Below are positions 34,002-42,284 of a stretch of 60,649 nt of DNA, piece by piece. Source of the DNA: Brevinema andersonii (lineage in GTDB: Bacteria > Spirochaetota > DYKD01). The first letter of the stretch is position 1. Each line of letters opens with the position of its first letter. Location: contig DYKD01000011.1 of the NCBI GenBank assembly GCA_020722765.1, positions 1 through 60,649 on the forward strand, in the 5' to 3' direction. Below the pieces are notes generated by a model. That model was not told where the DNA came from, ran no database searches, and saw only the letters and a program-made list of their open reading frames with translations. The translations under genes and the position numbers were made by a program.

Positions 34002-34655
34002 ATGAAAAAAATAGAAGTTTCAGCATCCCTCCTTGCTGCTGATTTCGCAGATCTTGGAAATGACCTCAGGAAACTGGATGATTATGACATTCCTTATCTC
34101 CATATTGATGTCATGGATGGACATTATGTGCCTGGGATCTCATTTGGACCTCCTGTAGTGAGAGGTTGCCAGAAACTGACCAAAGCCGCTTTGGATGTCC
34201 ATTTGATGGTCACAAATCCAGAAAAGCATCTTGATGAATTTATACAGATGAAGCCAGCCATAATCACAGTACATCAGGAAACTGTCCATTACTACTTCAG
34301 GCTGTTTGACAGGATAAAGAAAGAGAACATCAAGTTTGGAGTGTCATTGAATCCAGGAACCCCTATATTAACTCTAAAACACATTCTTCCCATTGCAGAT
34401 GTAATTCTGTTAATGACGGTTGATCCAGGATTTTATGGTCAAACGTTTATTCCTCAAATGACAGCAAAAATCAAAGAGCTCGATGCTATAAGAAAAAATG
34501 AAGGTTATGGCTTTAAGATTGAGACCGATGGAGGCATAGATGAAAAAACGATTATGCCTATAAAGGATATGATTGACATGACAGTCTTGGGTAAGGCTTT
34601 CTTTAAAAACCCTGATTTAGAGGCTCTTTTATCTCAGCTTGGATATGGGAAATAG
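34002..34655 (+). CDS. rpe: Ribulose-phosphate 3-epimerase
   Basis: Interconverts ribulose-5-P and xylulose-5-P in the pentose phosphate pathway. 217-aa TIM barrel: VSASLLAADFADLG (6-19), LHIDVMDGHYVPGISFGPPV (metal ligands His and Asp), LDVHLMVTNPE, VNP-type loop LMTVDPGFYGQTFIP, and ETDGGID near the C-terminus. Starts 2 bp after the PASTA gene. Confidence 0.96.
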   Translation: MKKIEVSASLLAADFADLGNDLRKLDDYDIPYLHIDVMDGHYVPGISFGPPVVRGCQKLTKAALDVHLMVTNPEKHLDEFIQMKPAIITVHQETVHYYFRLFDRIKKENIKFGVSLNPGTPILTLKHILPIADVILLMTVDPGFYGQTFIPQMTAKIKELDAIRKNEGYGFKIETDGGIDEKTIMPIKDMIDMTVLGKAFFKNPDLEALLSQLGYGK

Positions 34656-34664
34656 GGGAGTTAG

Positions 34665-35309
34665 ATGATTTATACACGAAAAAAAGACGCTAAATACATA
34701 CTTGAAACATTAAAGGATGATCATTCCATATTTGTTGTAGGATGTGCGGATTGTGCTACAATCTGTCAGACAGGCGGAGAGCCTCAGGTCAAAGAGATGG
34801 CTGAGCTTCTATCTAAAAATGGTCATGCCGTAACAGGAGCTGAAGTTCTTAAAGTCCCTTGTGATAAACGTATAGATAGAAAATTTCTGAATAATAACGA
34901 AGAAATACTAAAAAAAACAGATGCGATCCTGATTTTAGCTTGCGGTTCTGGCGCAAATGCCTTGGCTGAAATTTCTACTGTTAAAGTAAGAATTGGGCTG
35001 GAATCTTCATTTTTAGGTGCAACAGAAAGAATAGGGGATTTCAAGGAATTTTGTAGTCATTGTGGTGACTGCATTATCAATGATAGCGAGACGATCTGTA
35101 CTACTACACGATGTTCTAAAGGACTTGTAAATGGTCCTTGTGGAGGCGCTCAGGGTGATCGTTGTGAAGTTGATCCTGAACGTCCTTGTATCTGGATCCA
35201 AATATACAATAAGAATCCTAATGCGCCTGTATTCAATAAAATAGTCAAACCTAGGGGTAAATCAAAATCCAAAACCCCTCAATCATCAAAGAAAGAGAAG
35301 GTTTCATAA
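34665..35309 (+). CDS. metV: MTHFR C-terminal-domain protein (MetV)
   Basis: 214 aa. Two cysteine-rich segments typical of MTHFR_C/MetV: VVGCADCATICQTGGEPQV and CSHCGDCIINDSETICTTTR, CSKGLVNGPCGGAQGDRCEV, DPERPCIWIQIY. MetV is the zinc/iron-sulfur-type partner of MetF in acetogens and other anaerobes. The last 20 residues are Lys/Ser-rich and unusual. GGGGAG precedes the ATG; the stop overlaps metF by one base (TAATG). Catalytic details rest on family knowledge. Confidence 0.9.
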   Translation: MIYTRKKDAKYILETLKDDHSIFVVGCADCATICQTGGEPQVKEMAELLSKNGHAVTGAEVLKVPCDKRIDRKFLNNNEEILKKTDAILILACGSGANALAEISTVKVRIGLESSFLGATERIGDFKEFCSHCGDCIINDSETICTTTRCSKGLVNGPCGGAQGDRCEVDPERPCIWIQIYNKNPNAPVFNKIVKPRGKSKSKTPQSSKKEKVS

Positions 35310-36163
35310 TGAGTCTAAGCGAGAAATTTAATAAAGGAGATTTCTGCTATACTGCTGAAATTTTTCCTCCCAAAGGGACTGATACTACGAAACTGAAAGA
35401 GAAAGCATCACTGCTTAAAGATGTTGTGGATGCGGTTAACGTAACTGATAACCAACGCGCTGTGATGAGACTTGGTGGAATAGCTGTTTCCAGGCTTCTT
35501 TTGGATATGGGAATAGAACCTGTATTTCAGATGACTGCCAGGGATCGGAACAGGCTGGCTCTTCAGTCGGACCTTCTAGCAGCGTATGTCTTGGGAATAA
35601 GGAATGTACTCTTGCTTAGTGGAGACCATCCGACTTTAGGAGATCATAAGGATGCGTTGCCAGTTTATGATCTAGATACAGTCCAACTGATAGGTGCTAC
35701 AAACAACCTGAACCAAGGCAAAGATATGAATGGCAAGGAGCTGCGTGGGAGGACAGATTTCCTGATTGGTGCTGTAACAAACCCTAATCTTGACCCATTT
35801 CAGCTTCAAATGATGGTAATGAAGAAAAAAATCGCTTCAGGTGCAAAATTCATACAGACACAGATCTGTTTTGATATGGAACGGCTAAAACCATTTATAC
35901 AAGAGGCGCATGAAAAAAACATAAAGATATTGCCATCCATTGCCATATTTTCATCAATAACTCAGCTGGATCTCTTCAAAAAACTTGGAATACATATTCC
36001 GGAAGTCTATTATCAGAGACTAAAAAATTCAAAAGATGTTTTGCAGGAAAGCATATCCTTAAATGCAGAGCTAATAAAAGAGATGAAAAAACTGACTGAC
36101 GGCGTCCATATCATTGCTATCAACATTGAGGAAAACATACCAAAAATCTTTAATCTTCTTTAA
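35309..36163 (+). CDS. metF: Methylenetetrahydrofolate reductase
   Basis: Flavin-dependent reduction of methylene-THF to methyl-THF. 284 aa TIM barrel: FCYTAEIFPPKGTD (catalytic Glu), VDAVNVTDNQRAVMRLGGIA, MTARDRNRLALQSDLL, NVLLLSGDHPTLGDH, GAKFIQTQICFD. Coupled to metV by a one-base overlap. The short form paired with MetV is the arrangement of the Wood-Ljungdahl methyl branch, but also of methionine synthesis in other anaerobes; no carbonyl-branch or methyltransferase genes are in the window. Confidence 0.94.
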   Translation: MSLSEKFNKGDFCYTAEIFPPKGTDTTKLKEKASLLKDVVDAVNVTDNQRAVMRLGGIAVSRLLLDMGIEPVFQMTARDRNRLALQSDLLAAYVLGIRNVLLLSGDHPTLGDHKDALPVYDLDTVQLIGATNNLNQGKDMNGKELRGRTDFLIGAVTNPNLDPFQLQMMVMKKKIASGAKFIQTQICFDMERLKPFIQEAHEKNIKILPSIAIFSSITQLDLFKKLGIHIPEVYYQRLKNSKDVLQESISLNAELIKEMKKLTDGVHIIAINIEENIPKIFNLL

Positions 36164-36452
36164 GATTTGATTAAATAACAATAGTTTTAAGCATTACCAG
36201 TTTTGGCATTCATTTTAAGCTGTATTTAAGATGATTTGAATGTTCTGTCATTTCGAAAAGTCTTGCTATGAGAAATCTGCTTATTATTATATTGAATTTT
36301 ATACACTGCCATTAACATCAAGTATATATTAGAAGTATTGTATTAGTTCCTATAATATATATTATGTTAACTAAATCATATAATTCCTAAATTGAGCTAT
36401 TAGGTATATATTCCGTGTTTTCTATTGATAATTTACATGTTAGACATACATT
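36164..36452. other. AT-rich gap between convergent metF and M23 genes
   Basis: 289 bp with high A+T and no reading frame or RNA gene that I recognise. AATCTT-CTTT-AAGATT at the metF stop could form a small stem-loop for the plus-strand transcript, without a T-run. Runs of TATATA near 36330-36410 are compositional. Confidence 0.5.
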
Positions 36453-37328
36453 TTAATTAATCACTTGAATTTTTCTAGTGGTGCTATTTGTGTTCCCATT
36501 CAAGTCTGCAACAACTATTTCAATGGTTATATCCCTGTCAATCACTATGCTTCCCCCTTTGTAAATACCGTCTGGTGTGAAAACCTCATCAAATTTCAAA
36601 AATGATTTTTTATCCTGACCAAGCTCAGACACTGTCACTAGATTGTCAAATTGATGCCTCTTAAAAAGTCTGCCATTTGTAGATACACTGAAAATATAGT
36701 TGCCATACTTATTCCCCATGTTGTCCCGTTTGTCATAGGAATCAACAAGAATCTCTATGTGTGTTCCTCTTACCAGTTTTGTAACGGGAGGCATCTCGAT
36801 CCTGTTTTTTTTACCTTCAACTGTATACAGCACCTTATTGATCACGGGCCTCACCCTGTCGTTCAACTGTTTCATAAATAATAAAGGATTTATGGATACA
36901 TTGTTTTTTAAATCAACTATCGTTAAATGGAGATGAGGTCCACCAGAATGCCCTGAATTGCCTGATAAACCTACCTGTTGACCTTCAGAGACTGAAATGA
37001 GATCCTTTGGAACACTGCCATCCTGCAAATGATAATAGAACGTCCTGTATCTGTCAGTATGTTGCATGATGACATAATTCCCATATCCGAACATCTGTTC
37101 CCTGGGATAGTCGGATTGCTGCCAGTAAAAAATGATCTGTCCAGGCATAACAGCAAACACAGGAAAATTGTCACCAAATACGTCTATCCCGTTATGAAGA
37201 TGGTCTCCTCTGGATTCCCCAAATGTTGCGGTCAATCTCATCCAACTCATGGGTAATGTGAAACTCCCCAGAACAATAAACACAAAAAACAGAATGATTA
37301 TGTTAATCGCTTTGAAATATCTTTTCAT
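36453..37328 (-). CDS. M23 (LytM-type) peptidoglycan metallopeptidase
   Basis: 291 aa with an N-terminal signal or anchor (MKRYFKAINIIILFFVFIVL). The LytM domain (about 30-160) keeps all metal ligands: HLHNGIDVFG with H and D (HxxxD) and GPHLHLTIVD (HxH), plus GYGNYVIMQH and SGNSGHSGGPHLH. Intact ligands suggest an active endopeptidase rather than an EnvC-type activator. The C-terminal 130 residues are beta-rich (IEILVDSYDKRDNMGNKYGN, ITIEIVVADLNGNT) and unassigned. Last gene of the lpxI-lpxB-37.3 kb-M23 set; starts within the stop of the upstream gene (4-nt overlap). Confidence 0.88.
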   Translation of the reverse strand: MKRYFKAINIIILFFVFIVLGSFTLPMSWMRLTATFGESRGDHLHNGIDVFGDNFPVFAVMPGQIIFYWQQSDYPREQMFGYGNYVIMQHTDRYRTFYYHLQDGSVPKDLISVSEGQQVGLSGNSGHSGGPHLHLTIVDLKNNVSINPLLFMKQLNDRVRPVINKVLYTVEGKKNRIEMPPVTKLVRGTHIEILVDSYDKRDNMGNKYGNYIFSVSTNGRLFKRHQFDNLVTVSELGQDKKSFLKFDEVFTPDGIYKGGSIVIDRDITIEIVVADLNGNTNSTTRKIQVIN

Positions 37329-38449
37329 AGGCCTTCAAACCTGTAATAATAAACATGATTGTCATCTTCAATAAGAAACTGGCTCTCTGATATCTGATCC
37401 TGAAAGATATTCTCAGAATCGAACCTTTGGAACCATAAAGGCTGTTTCCTCTCAAAAAGGATTGCAAAACAGATTCCATCCTTCAGAAATGTTGTCATAT
37501 ATCTGCCTTTTTTCATGATAGATGCCTGAAAGAATTTTTTTTCACTGAAAAAATGGCTGTTTGTGAAAAAAAGTGTTCTTCTGAATAATCCCGTAGAATA
37601 GAGATTCAACCCTTTTTCAGTCTCTTCAGCGAGGACTCGACCATCTTGGGAAAAAACAAGTTCCCTCTTATTCCTCTTGTTTTCAGTTGTCCTAATTTTT
37701 GATATTCTCCCCTTCTTTTCCAAAATGATATATTCAGGGAATGAACCATTGATATATGCGAGCATGGATTCATCCTTGGAAACAGCTATTTTTTTTATGA
37801 TATTAATACCAGAAGTGTTGATAAATTTCTTGTTGAATTCACCTGTTTCAGGAACAACTTTGACAATAATCCCTTCCAAAGCACCCAAATAGAAGTTTTT
37901 TTCCCCCTGTGCCATATCTAGCACTGGAGAGCCTGTCTGAAAAGTTGATTTCATATTTCCATTTGATATAGTATAGACAAAAAAACCTTCTGCCTCCCCT
38001 GTCATCATCAAAATATTTTTCCCATCACCTGAAAGGAATGGATACGCTTCTGTCCTTATTGAACGAATCGCTTCTCCCCTATGGAAAATAGTCACGCTTT
38101 TCCCATACGCCTTATATTTCACATACACTGGTTCTTTTTTAGATAGACTATAAAGGGTGTTTTTTCCCTTGTTGATCCTGTAATCTATGTTCCCTTCTTG
38201 GTTAAAATAGACGATTTTTTCATGGTCAATGTAATATCTTGTGAAAACATGAGGTTCAACCATAGCCTTTGAACTGTTCATATAGATTTTTCTTGCGGAT
38301 TGTTTATCAAGGCACCAGACAAGCTGGGCATGTGGTTCTAAGTTGCTTCTTGGTGTAAGAAGGATCAAGCCTGCCATGAGAAAAATGGTAATTTTAAATT
38401 TCTCAACAAGCATATCTGAAAAGAATGATCGCAGTTTTAAAAATGTCAT
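37325..38449 (-). CDS. Membrane-anchored protein, possibly beta-propeller
   Basis: 374 aa from ATG 38449, which overlaps the lpxB stop by ATGA; the frame is open to 38500. A membrane segment near residues 18-34 (FKITIFLMAGLILLTP) is followed by repeated short strands in a WD/PD40-like rhythm (YPFLSGDGKNILMMTGEAEG; KIAVSKDESMLAYINGSFPE; RELVFSQDGRVLAEETEKGL). No catalytic motif or family recognised. Placed between lpxB and an M23 peptidase, all overlapping, so an envelope role is likely. Confidence 0.65.
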   Translation of the reverse strand: MTFLKLRSFFSDMLVEKFKITIFLMAGLILLTPRSNLEPHAQLVWCLDKQSARKIYMNSSKAMVEPHVFTRYYIDHEKIVYFNQEGNIDYRINKGKNTLYSLSKKEPVYVKYKAYGKSVTIFHRGEAIRSIRTEAYPFLSGDGKNILMMTGEAEGFFVYTISNGNMKSTFQTGSPVLDMAQGEKNFYLGALEGIIVKVVPETGEFNKKFINTSGINIIKKIAVSKDESMLAYINGSFPEYIILEKKGRISKIRTTENKRNKRELVFSQDGRVLAEETEKGLNLYSTGLFRRTLFFTNSHFFSEKKFFQASIMKKGRYMTTFLKDGICFAILFERKQPLWFQRFDSENIFQDQISESQFLIEDDNHVYYYRFEGL

Positions 38450-39582
38450 TTCTTGATTTCCGATACTATGAAGGAAGCTGTTTTCCTGTAGCTTCCCCAT
38501 GCAAGTAGTATTTTACGAAGTTTTCTGAATTGCAGCCTCATTTTATTGACAGTTTCTTTGCTGTCTAAAATCTTTCGGGCTTCAGAATAAATGGAATCCC
38601 TGTTGAGTTTAGGACCAATGAATTCCTTGATGACTTCCTTACCAAGTATGATGTTTGTAAGACTTATGAAACGTATCTTTACAATCAATTTGAAAAGTAT
38701 ATAGGAAAGCCATTTCACTTTGTATAGCACAATGACTGGTGTTTCCAACAGACTGGTCTCCAAAGATGCTGTTCCTGATGCTGTAATAACAAGATGGGAA
38801 CTGCGAATCAATTCGTATGTTTTTCCCTTGATGACATCAAATCTGGTTTCTTTTCCAAATTTTTCACGTATATGATCGGGATTCATTGTGTCTGCACAAG
38901 CAAACCTGATCTCGATTTCTGGATATTGATTTTTAAGCATCTGTGAGAGAATGACCATATCTGGCAACAATGTGTCTATCTCATGTTTTCTGCTTCCAGG
39001 TAAGAAAGTAATGACTTTTCTCCCTTTTGTAGGGGCTATTTTCAACTGACGCATTTTACTTTCTATTTCATCAGCCAAAGGATGGCCAAAATAGGAGACA
39101 GGAACCCCTTCCCTCCTATAAATATCCTGTTCAAAAGGCAGGAGCGGAATCATATGTGTGACATATTTTTTTATGGATTTGATTCGTCCATATTTCCAAG
39201 CCCAAATCTGAGGACTGATATAATAAATAAGAGGGATATCCAGTTTATGAATATGGGGGGCAAGCCTTAGATTGAATCCAGGAAAATCAACACAGATAAT
39301 CAATGAAGGCCTTTCTTTCCTGATAAAACCAAGAATTTTGTCAAAAATCTTCTTTAGTCGGTTATATCTTTTTATCACTTCTGAAAAACCTACAACTGAA
39401 AGTTCGTTAATGTCAGCCAGGATGGTTACGCCTTCCCGTTTAAGTGAAGGTCCTCCAGTGGCACTTATCCTGATGCCTGGAATCTTTTTTTTGATTTCAG
39501 CTACAAGCCTCCCTGCATGCATGTCTCCTGAAAGCTCGCCTGTCACGATGAGTATATGGTAAGGTGGGGTGTTTTTAATCAT
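38446..39582 (-). CDS. lpxB: Lipid-A-disaccharide synthase
   Basis: GT19 glycosyltransferase joining UDP-2,3-diacylglucosamine and lipid X. 378 aa from ATG 39582 (ATGA overlap with lpxI; a GTG at 39597 is in frame but less likely). Motifs: ILIVTGELSGDMHAGRLV (GE-x-SGD near the N-terminus), ISATGGPSLKREGV, ELSVVGFSEVIKRYNRLKKI, CVDFPGFNLRLA, IYYISPQIWAWKYGRI, LPGSRKHEI, ASGTASLETSLLETPVIVLY. All typical of LpxB. Confidence 0.96.
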   Translation of the reverse strand: MIKNTPPYHILIVTGELSGDMHAGRLVAEIKKKIPGIRISATGGPSLKREGVTILADINELSVVGFSEVIKRYNRLKKIFDKILGFIRKERPSLIICVDFPGFNLRLAPHIHKLDIPLIYYISPQIWAWKYGRIKSIKKYVTHMIPLLPFEQDIYRREGVPVSYFGHPLADEIESKMRQLKIAPTKGRKVITFLPGSRKHEIDTLLPDMVILSQMLKNQYPEIEIRFACADTMNPDHIREKFGKETRFDVIKGKTYELIRSSHLVITASGTASLETSLLETPVIVLYKVKWLSYILFKLIVKIRFISLTNIILGKEVIKEFIGPKLNRDSIYSEARKILDSKETVNKMRLQFRKLRKILLAWGSYRKTASFIVSEIKK

Positions 39583-40409
39583 AGAGAGATGATACACATA
39601 CCTGTTTTGTTCGCTTCCCTGATCAGTGTCTCTTTGTCAACCAGAATCGTCTTGTTTTTTTCAACAGCCAAAGTGTTGATATTTTTCTTTTTGAGATTAT
39701 GGATGGTTGTCAACCCTACTGTAGCGATATCAAACCTTGGATCCTGTTTTGTACGCGTAGTTTTTGCCATGAGTGCTCCCTTGGCATGCTCTGCAGGGAT
39801 TCCTAAGATGGTGGCATCTGTACCAAGAACAGTTTCAACAGCGATGACTGTTCCCCTTCTCACAACGACAGTCTGCCCAATATCGAGATCGGCCATCATT
39901 TTGGCTGTTTTCATGCCGTATCTTGCGTCTTCCATCTCCTGTCTGGATGGTCTTTTTTTTGTAAGGCAACCCGGCTTTGCTGTCTGATTTGGTAGATAAA
40001 GAAGTTGTGATACAACTTCAATGCCTTTGGCCTCTAATTTTTGTGCCAGAGCATTGAAAATGGACATGTCCCTTAAATTTGCCAATTTGATAAGTAATCC
40101 TAATGCACCTAAATCGAATTTAGTTTTTCCCAATAGAAAAGACTTATCAAATTTACCCAACATGACGAGGTGATCTACTTTTTCTTTTTTCAACAATGCA
40201 AAATTTTTGCCCATTTCACCAAGACTGATGACATGGAGAGGAAGCCCTGTCTTTTTTAAAAGGTCAATATCTGAACACTCTTGGAATGCAATGATGATAA
40301 CTTGGGTGATCCTGGAGGCTTGCATGGCCGCATGGTAGGGAAGCACCCCAGCTCCTGCCCAGATGGCCAGTTTTTTTCTTTTTATCGGAGAATTTGATGC
40401 TCTTTTCAT
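39579..40409 (-). CDS. lpxI: UDP-2,3-diacylglucosamine pyrophosphatase LpxI
   Basis: DUF1009-type enzyme that hydrolyses UDP-2,3-diacylglucosamine to lipid X, an alternative to LpxH. 276 aa from ATG 40409; the frame runs on into the antisense of a tRNA gene and is not used. Features: LAIWAGAGVLPYHAAMQASR (N-terminal Rossmann-like), VSLGEMGK, VDHLVMLGKFDKS, ARYGMKTAKMMADLDIGQTV, VVRRGTVIAVETVLGTDATI, KTTRTKQDPRFDIATVGLTT. The Gly-rich and GMKTAK/DIGQTVVVR segments are family hallmarks. Immediately upstream of lpxB with ATGA overlap, so product and consumer are coupled. Confidence 0.94.
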   Translation of the reverse strand: MKRASNSPIKRKKLAIWAGAGVLPYHAAMQASRITQVIIIAFQECSDIDLLKKTGLPLHVISLGEMGKNFALLKKEKVDHLVMLGKFDKSFLLGKTKFDLGALGLLIKLANLRDMSIFNALAQKLEAKGIEVVSQLLYLPNQTAKPGCLTKKRPSRQEMEDARYGMKTAKMMADLDIGQTVVVRRGTVIAVETVLGTDATILGIPAEHAKGALMAKTTRTKQDPRFDIATVGLTTIHNLKKKNINTLAVEKNKTILVDKETLIREANKTGMCIISL

Positions 40410-40419
40410 GATGATAAAC

Positions 40420-40448
40420 TTGACATTTTTCCTTAAATTTGATAGATT
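40420..40448 (+). promoter_or_regulatory. Promoter of tRNA-Leu
   Basis: TTGACA (40420-40425), 17-bp spacer, TAGATT (40443-40448); predicted +1 near 40455, five bases before the tRNA. Confidence 0.7.
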
Positions 40449-40459
40449 ATGTCCGTCAT

Positions 40460-40544
40460 GCCGGTGTGGCGTAATGGTAGACGCAACGGACTTAAAATCC
40501 GTCGGCTGGAAACGGCTGTGTCGGTTCAAGTCCGACCACCGGCA
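40460..40544 (+). tRNA. tRNA-Leu (anticodon TAA)
   Basis: 85-nt class II tRNA: acceptor GCCGGTG/CACCGGC, anticodon stem ACGGA/TCCGT with loop CTTAAAA (TAA), a long variable arm (CGGCTGGAAACGGCTG region), T-arm GTCGG-TTCAAGT-CCGAC, discriminator A. CCA not encoded. Divergent from lpxI. Confidence 0.95.
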
Positions 40545-40606
40545 AACGTTTCATGATAATATTTTATCACGGTTAAGTCAATTATTTCAAAAGCGGGCCT
40601 TTCAAA

Positions 40607-41260
40607 ATGGAATTAAGCACATTTCTAGACATGACAGCCCGAAAATTCAACGCTTATAGGTTGAAATTTCCTGAAGAGGTCCTCTCTTTAGACCTTGTTA
40701 GAAGGGATTTTGCAGGACGTTCTTTTGATAATTTTAACTTGGCTGGTCTAGATTTTACTGGCTGTGATTTTTCTGGATGTTCCTTCAATAAAACTGATTT
40801 CACAAAATGTATCTTGAATGAAGCTGTCCTCTCCCATTCTTCAGCTGAAAAGGCTCTTTTTTCATCAACCTCATTTTTTCAGACACGGATCGAAAGCAGC
40901 CGTTTTAATAATTGCCTCTTTTCCCTCTCAAATCTTGGAAAAGCCAATTTTTCAAAAAGCATCCTACATGCTTGCGAATTGAAAAAAACAAGATGCTTCA
41001 ATGCTATTTTTATTTCCTGTGATTTTTCAGAAGCAGACTTGTCTGAATCCGATTTCACGGGATGTGACCTTATGGATGCTGATTTCTCAGGGGCTATCCT
41101 GGTCAAGACAAACTTCTCTTTTGCAAATATGAAAAATGTATCCTTTGACGAAGTCAAATCCAAAAATCTGAAACAGATGATTCTTACTGGAGTCAACCTG
41201 AAAAACTTACGGTCGAAACTTACACCTAAAAAAATATCCCAGTATAAGATTATTATCTGA
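40607..41260 (+). CDS. Pentapeptide-repeat protein
   Basis: 217 aa. From residue about 33 the sequence follows A(D/N)LxX pentapeptides (FDNFNLAGLDFTGCDFSGCS; FNKTDFTKCILNEAVLSH; CDFSEADLSESDFTGCDLMD; ADFSGAILVKTNFSFANMKN), predicting a right-handed square beta-helix. Members range from DNA-mimicking gyrase protectors (MfpA/Qnr) to secreted effectors; the Cys at the i-1 position in several repeats is notable. No signal peptide and no good ribosome binding site before ATG 40607 (ATG 40631 is an alternative). Converges on etfA with 8-nt overlap. Confidence 0.82.
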   Translation: MELSTFLDMTARKFNAYRLKFPEEVLSLDLVRRDFAGRSFDNFNLAGLDFTGCDFSGCSFNKTDFTKCILNEAVLSHSSAEKALFSSTSFFQTRIESSRFNNCLFSLSNLGKANFSKSILHACELKKTRCFNAIFISCDFSEADLSESDFTGCDLMDADFSGAILVKTNFSFANMKNVSFDEVKSKNLKQMILTGVNLKNLRSKLTPKKISQYKIII

Positions 41261-42284
41261 CTTCGATTTCCAATTTTTTTTCAAGCTGATTAATAAGGCT
41301 GGAAACAATTTCCAGGACATCTCCGATCATTCCATAATGGGCCACCTTGAAAATAGGTGCATTCCGATCCTTGTTGATGGCAACAATCATCTCACTGGTC
41401 TGCATTCCTACAAGATGTTGTATGGATCCAGAAATGCCACATGCCAGATAAAGACGGGGGGAGACTGTCAGTCCTGTCTGGCCTACTTGATATTCGGAGC
41501 CTATCCATCCAGCATCTACAACTGCCCTTGATGCCGCCACAGTCCCACCCATAAGTCTAGCCAGTTTTTCCAGGAGTATAAAATTTTCAGCTTTTTGAAG
41601 ACCATATCCTCCAGCAATGATTATCTCAGATTCTGAAATATCTATGACTTCCCTCTTCCTTTTAAATGAAATTGTCCGTATAAGAGGTTTTGAAACCATC
41701 GTATGTTCAAGGTCGAAAATCTCCCCTCTCCTGTCATGCTGGATTTGTGCTTTTTTGAATACATGAGGTCGGACTGTTGCAATTTGGGGGAAATGTCTGG
41801 GACAGATGATCGTTGCCAGGATGTTTCCACCAAAAGCAGGTCGAGTTTGTAAAAGTTTTTTACTGTCAGGATCAATATCAAGTTCTGTGCAGTCTGCTGT
41901 GAGCCCTGTTCCTAATCGTACTGCAATCCGAGCCGCTACCTCTTTCCCTGTCATGGTTCCTGCAAAAAGCATAATTGAAGGTTTCAGTTCACTTGCGATT
42001 TTGTATGCTATCTCAGTATGTATCTCATTGTTATATTCAAAAAAATCAGGGTTTGAAAATCGATATACTTTATCTGCTCCGTATAGGATACATTCATTTG
42101 AAATGGCTGTATCATCTGACCCTATTAAGATACAGGAAAGCGTCTCACCAGTCGTATCTGCCAATTCACGTCCTTTTGCGAGCAACTCAAGTGTAACAGG
42201 ATTTAATGATCTCCTATTCGCTTGTCCTGATTGTACAAACTCTCCAAAAACTATGACACCCTGTTGATCATTGTTACTAGACAT
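41253..42284 (-). CDS. etfA: Electron transfer flavoprotein alpha subunit
   Basis: FAD-binding subunit of an ETF heterodimer. 343 aa; N-terminal ETF domain I, then the C-terminal FAD domain with LARLMGGTVAASRAVVDAGW, VGQTGLTVSPRLYLACGISG and VAINKDRNAPIFKVAHYGMI, all diagnostic. Overlaps etfB by 8 nt. ETFs shuttle electrons between flavin dehydrogenases and a quinone or, in anaerobes, take part in bifurcation; no dehydrogenase gene is adjacent, and I cannot tell which type this is. Confidence 0.94.
   Translation of the reverse strand: MSSNNDQQGVIVFGEFVQSGQANRRSLNPVTLELLAKGRELADTTGETLSCILIGSDDTAISNECILYGADKVYRFSNPDFFEYNNEIHTEIAYKIASELKPSIMLFAGTMTGKEVAARIAVRLGTGLTADCTELDIDPDSKKLLQTRPAFGGNILATIICPRHFPQIATVRPHVFKKAQIQHDRRGEIFDLEHTMVSKPLIRTISFKRKREVIDISESEIIIAGGYGLQKAENFILLEKLARLMGGTVAASRAVVDAGWIGSEYQVGQTGLTVSPRLYLACGISGSIQHLVGMQTSEMIVAINKDRNAPIFKVAHYGMIGDVLEIVSSLINQLEKKLEIEVR

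Noticed and set aside
40410-40529. N-terminal extension of lpxI across the tRNA-Leu gene
   Set aside because: It would be read antisense through the tRNA; ATG 40409 gives the normal LpxI N-terminus.
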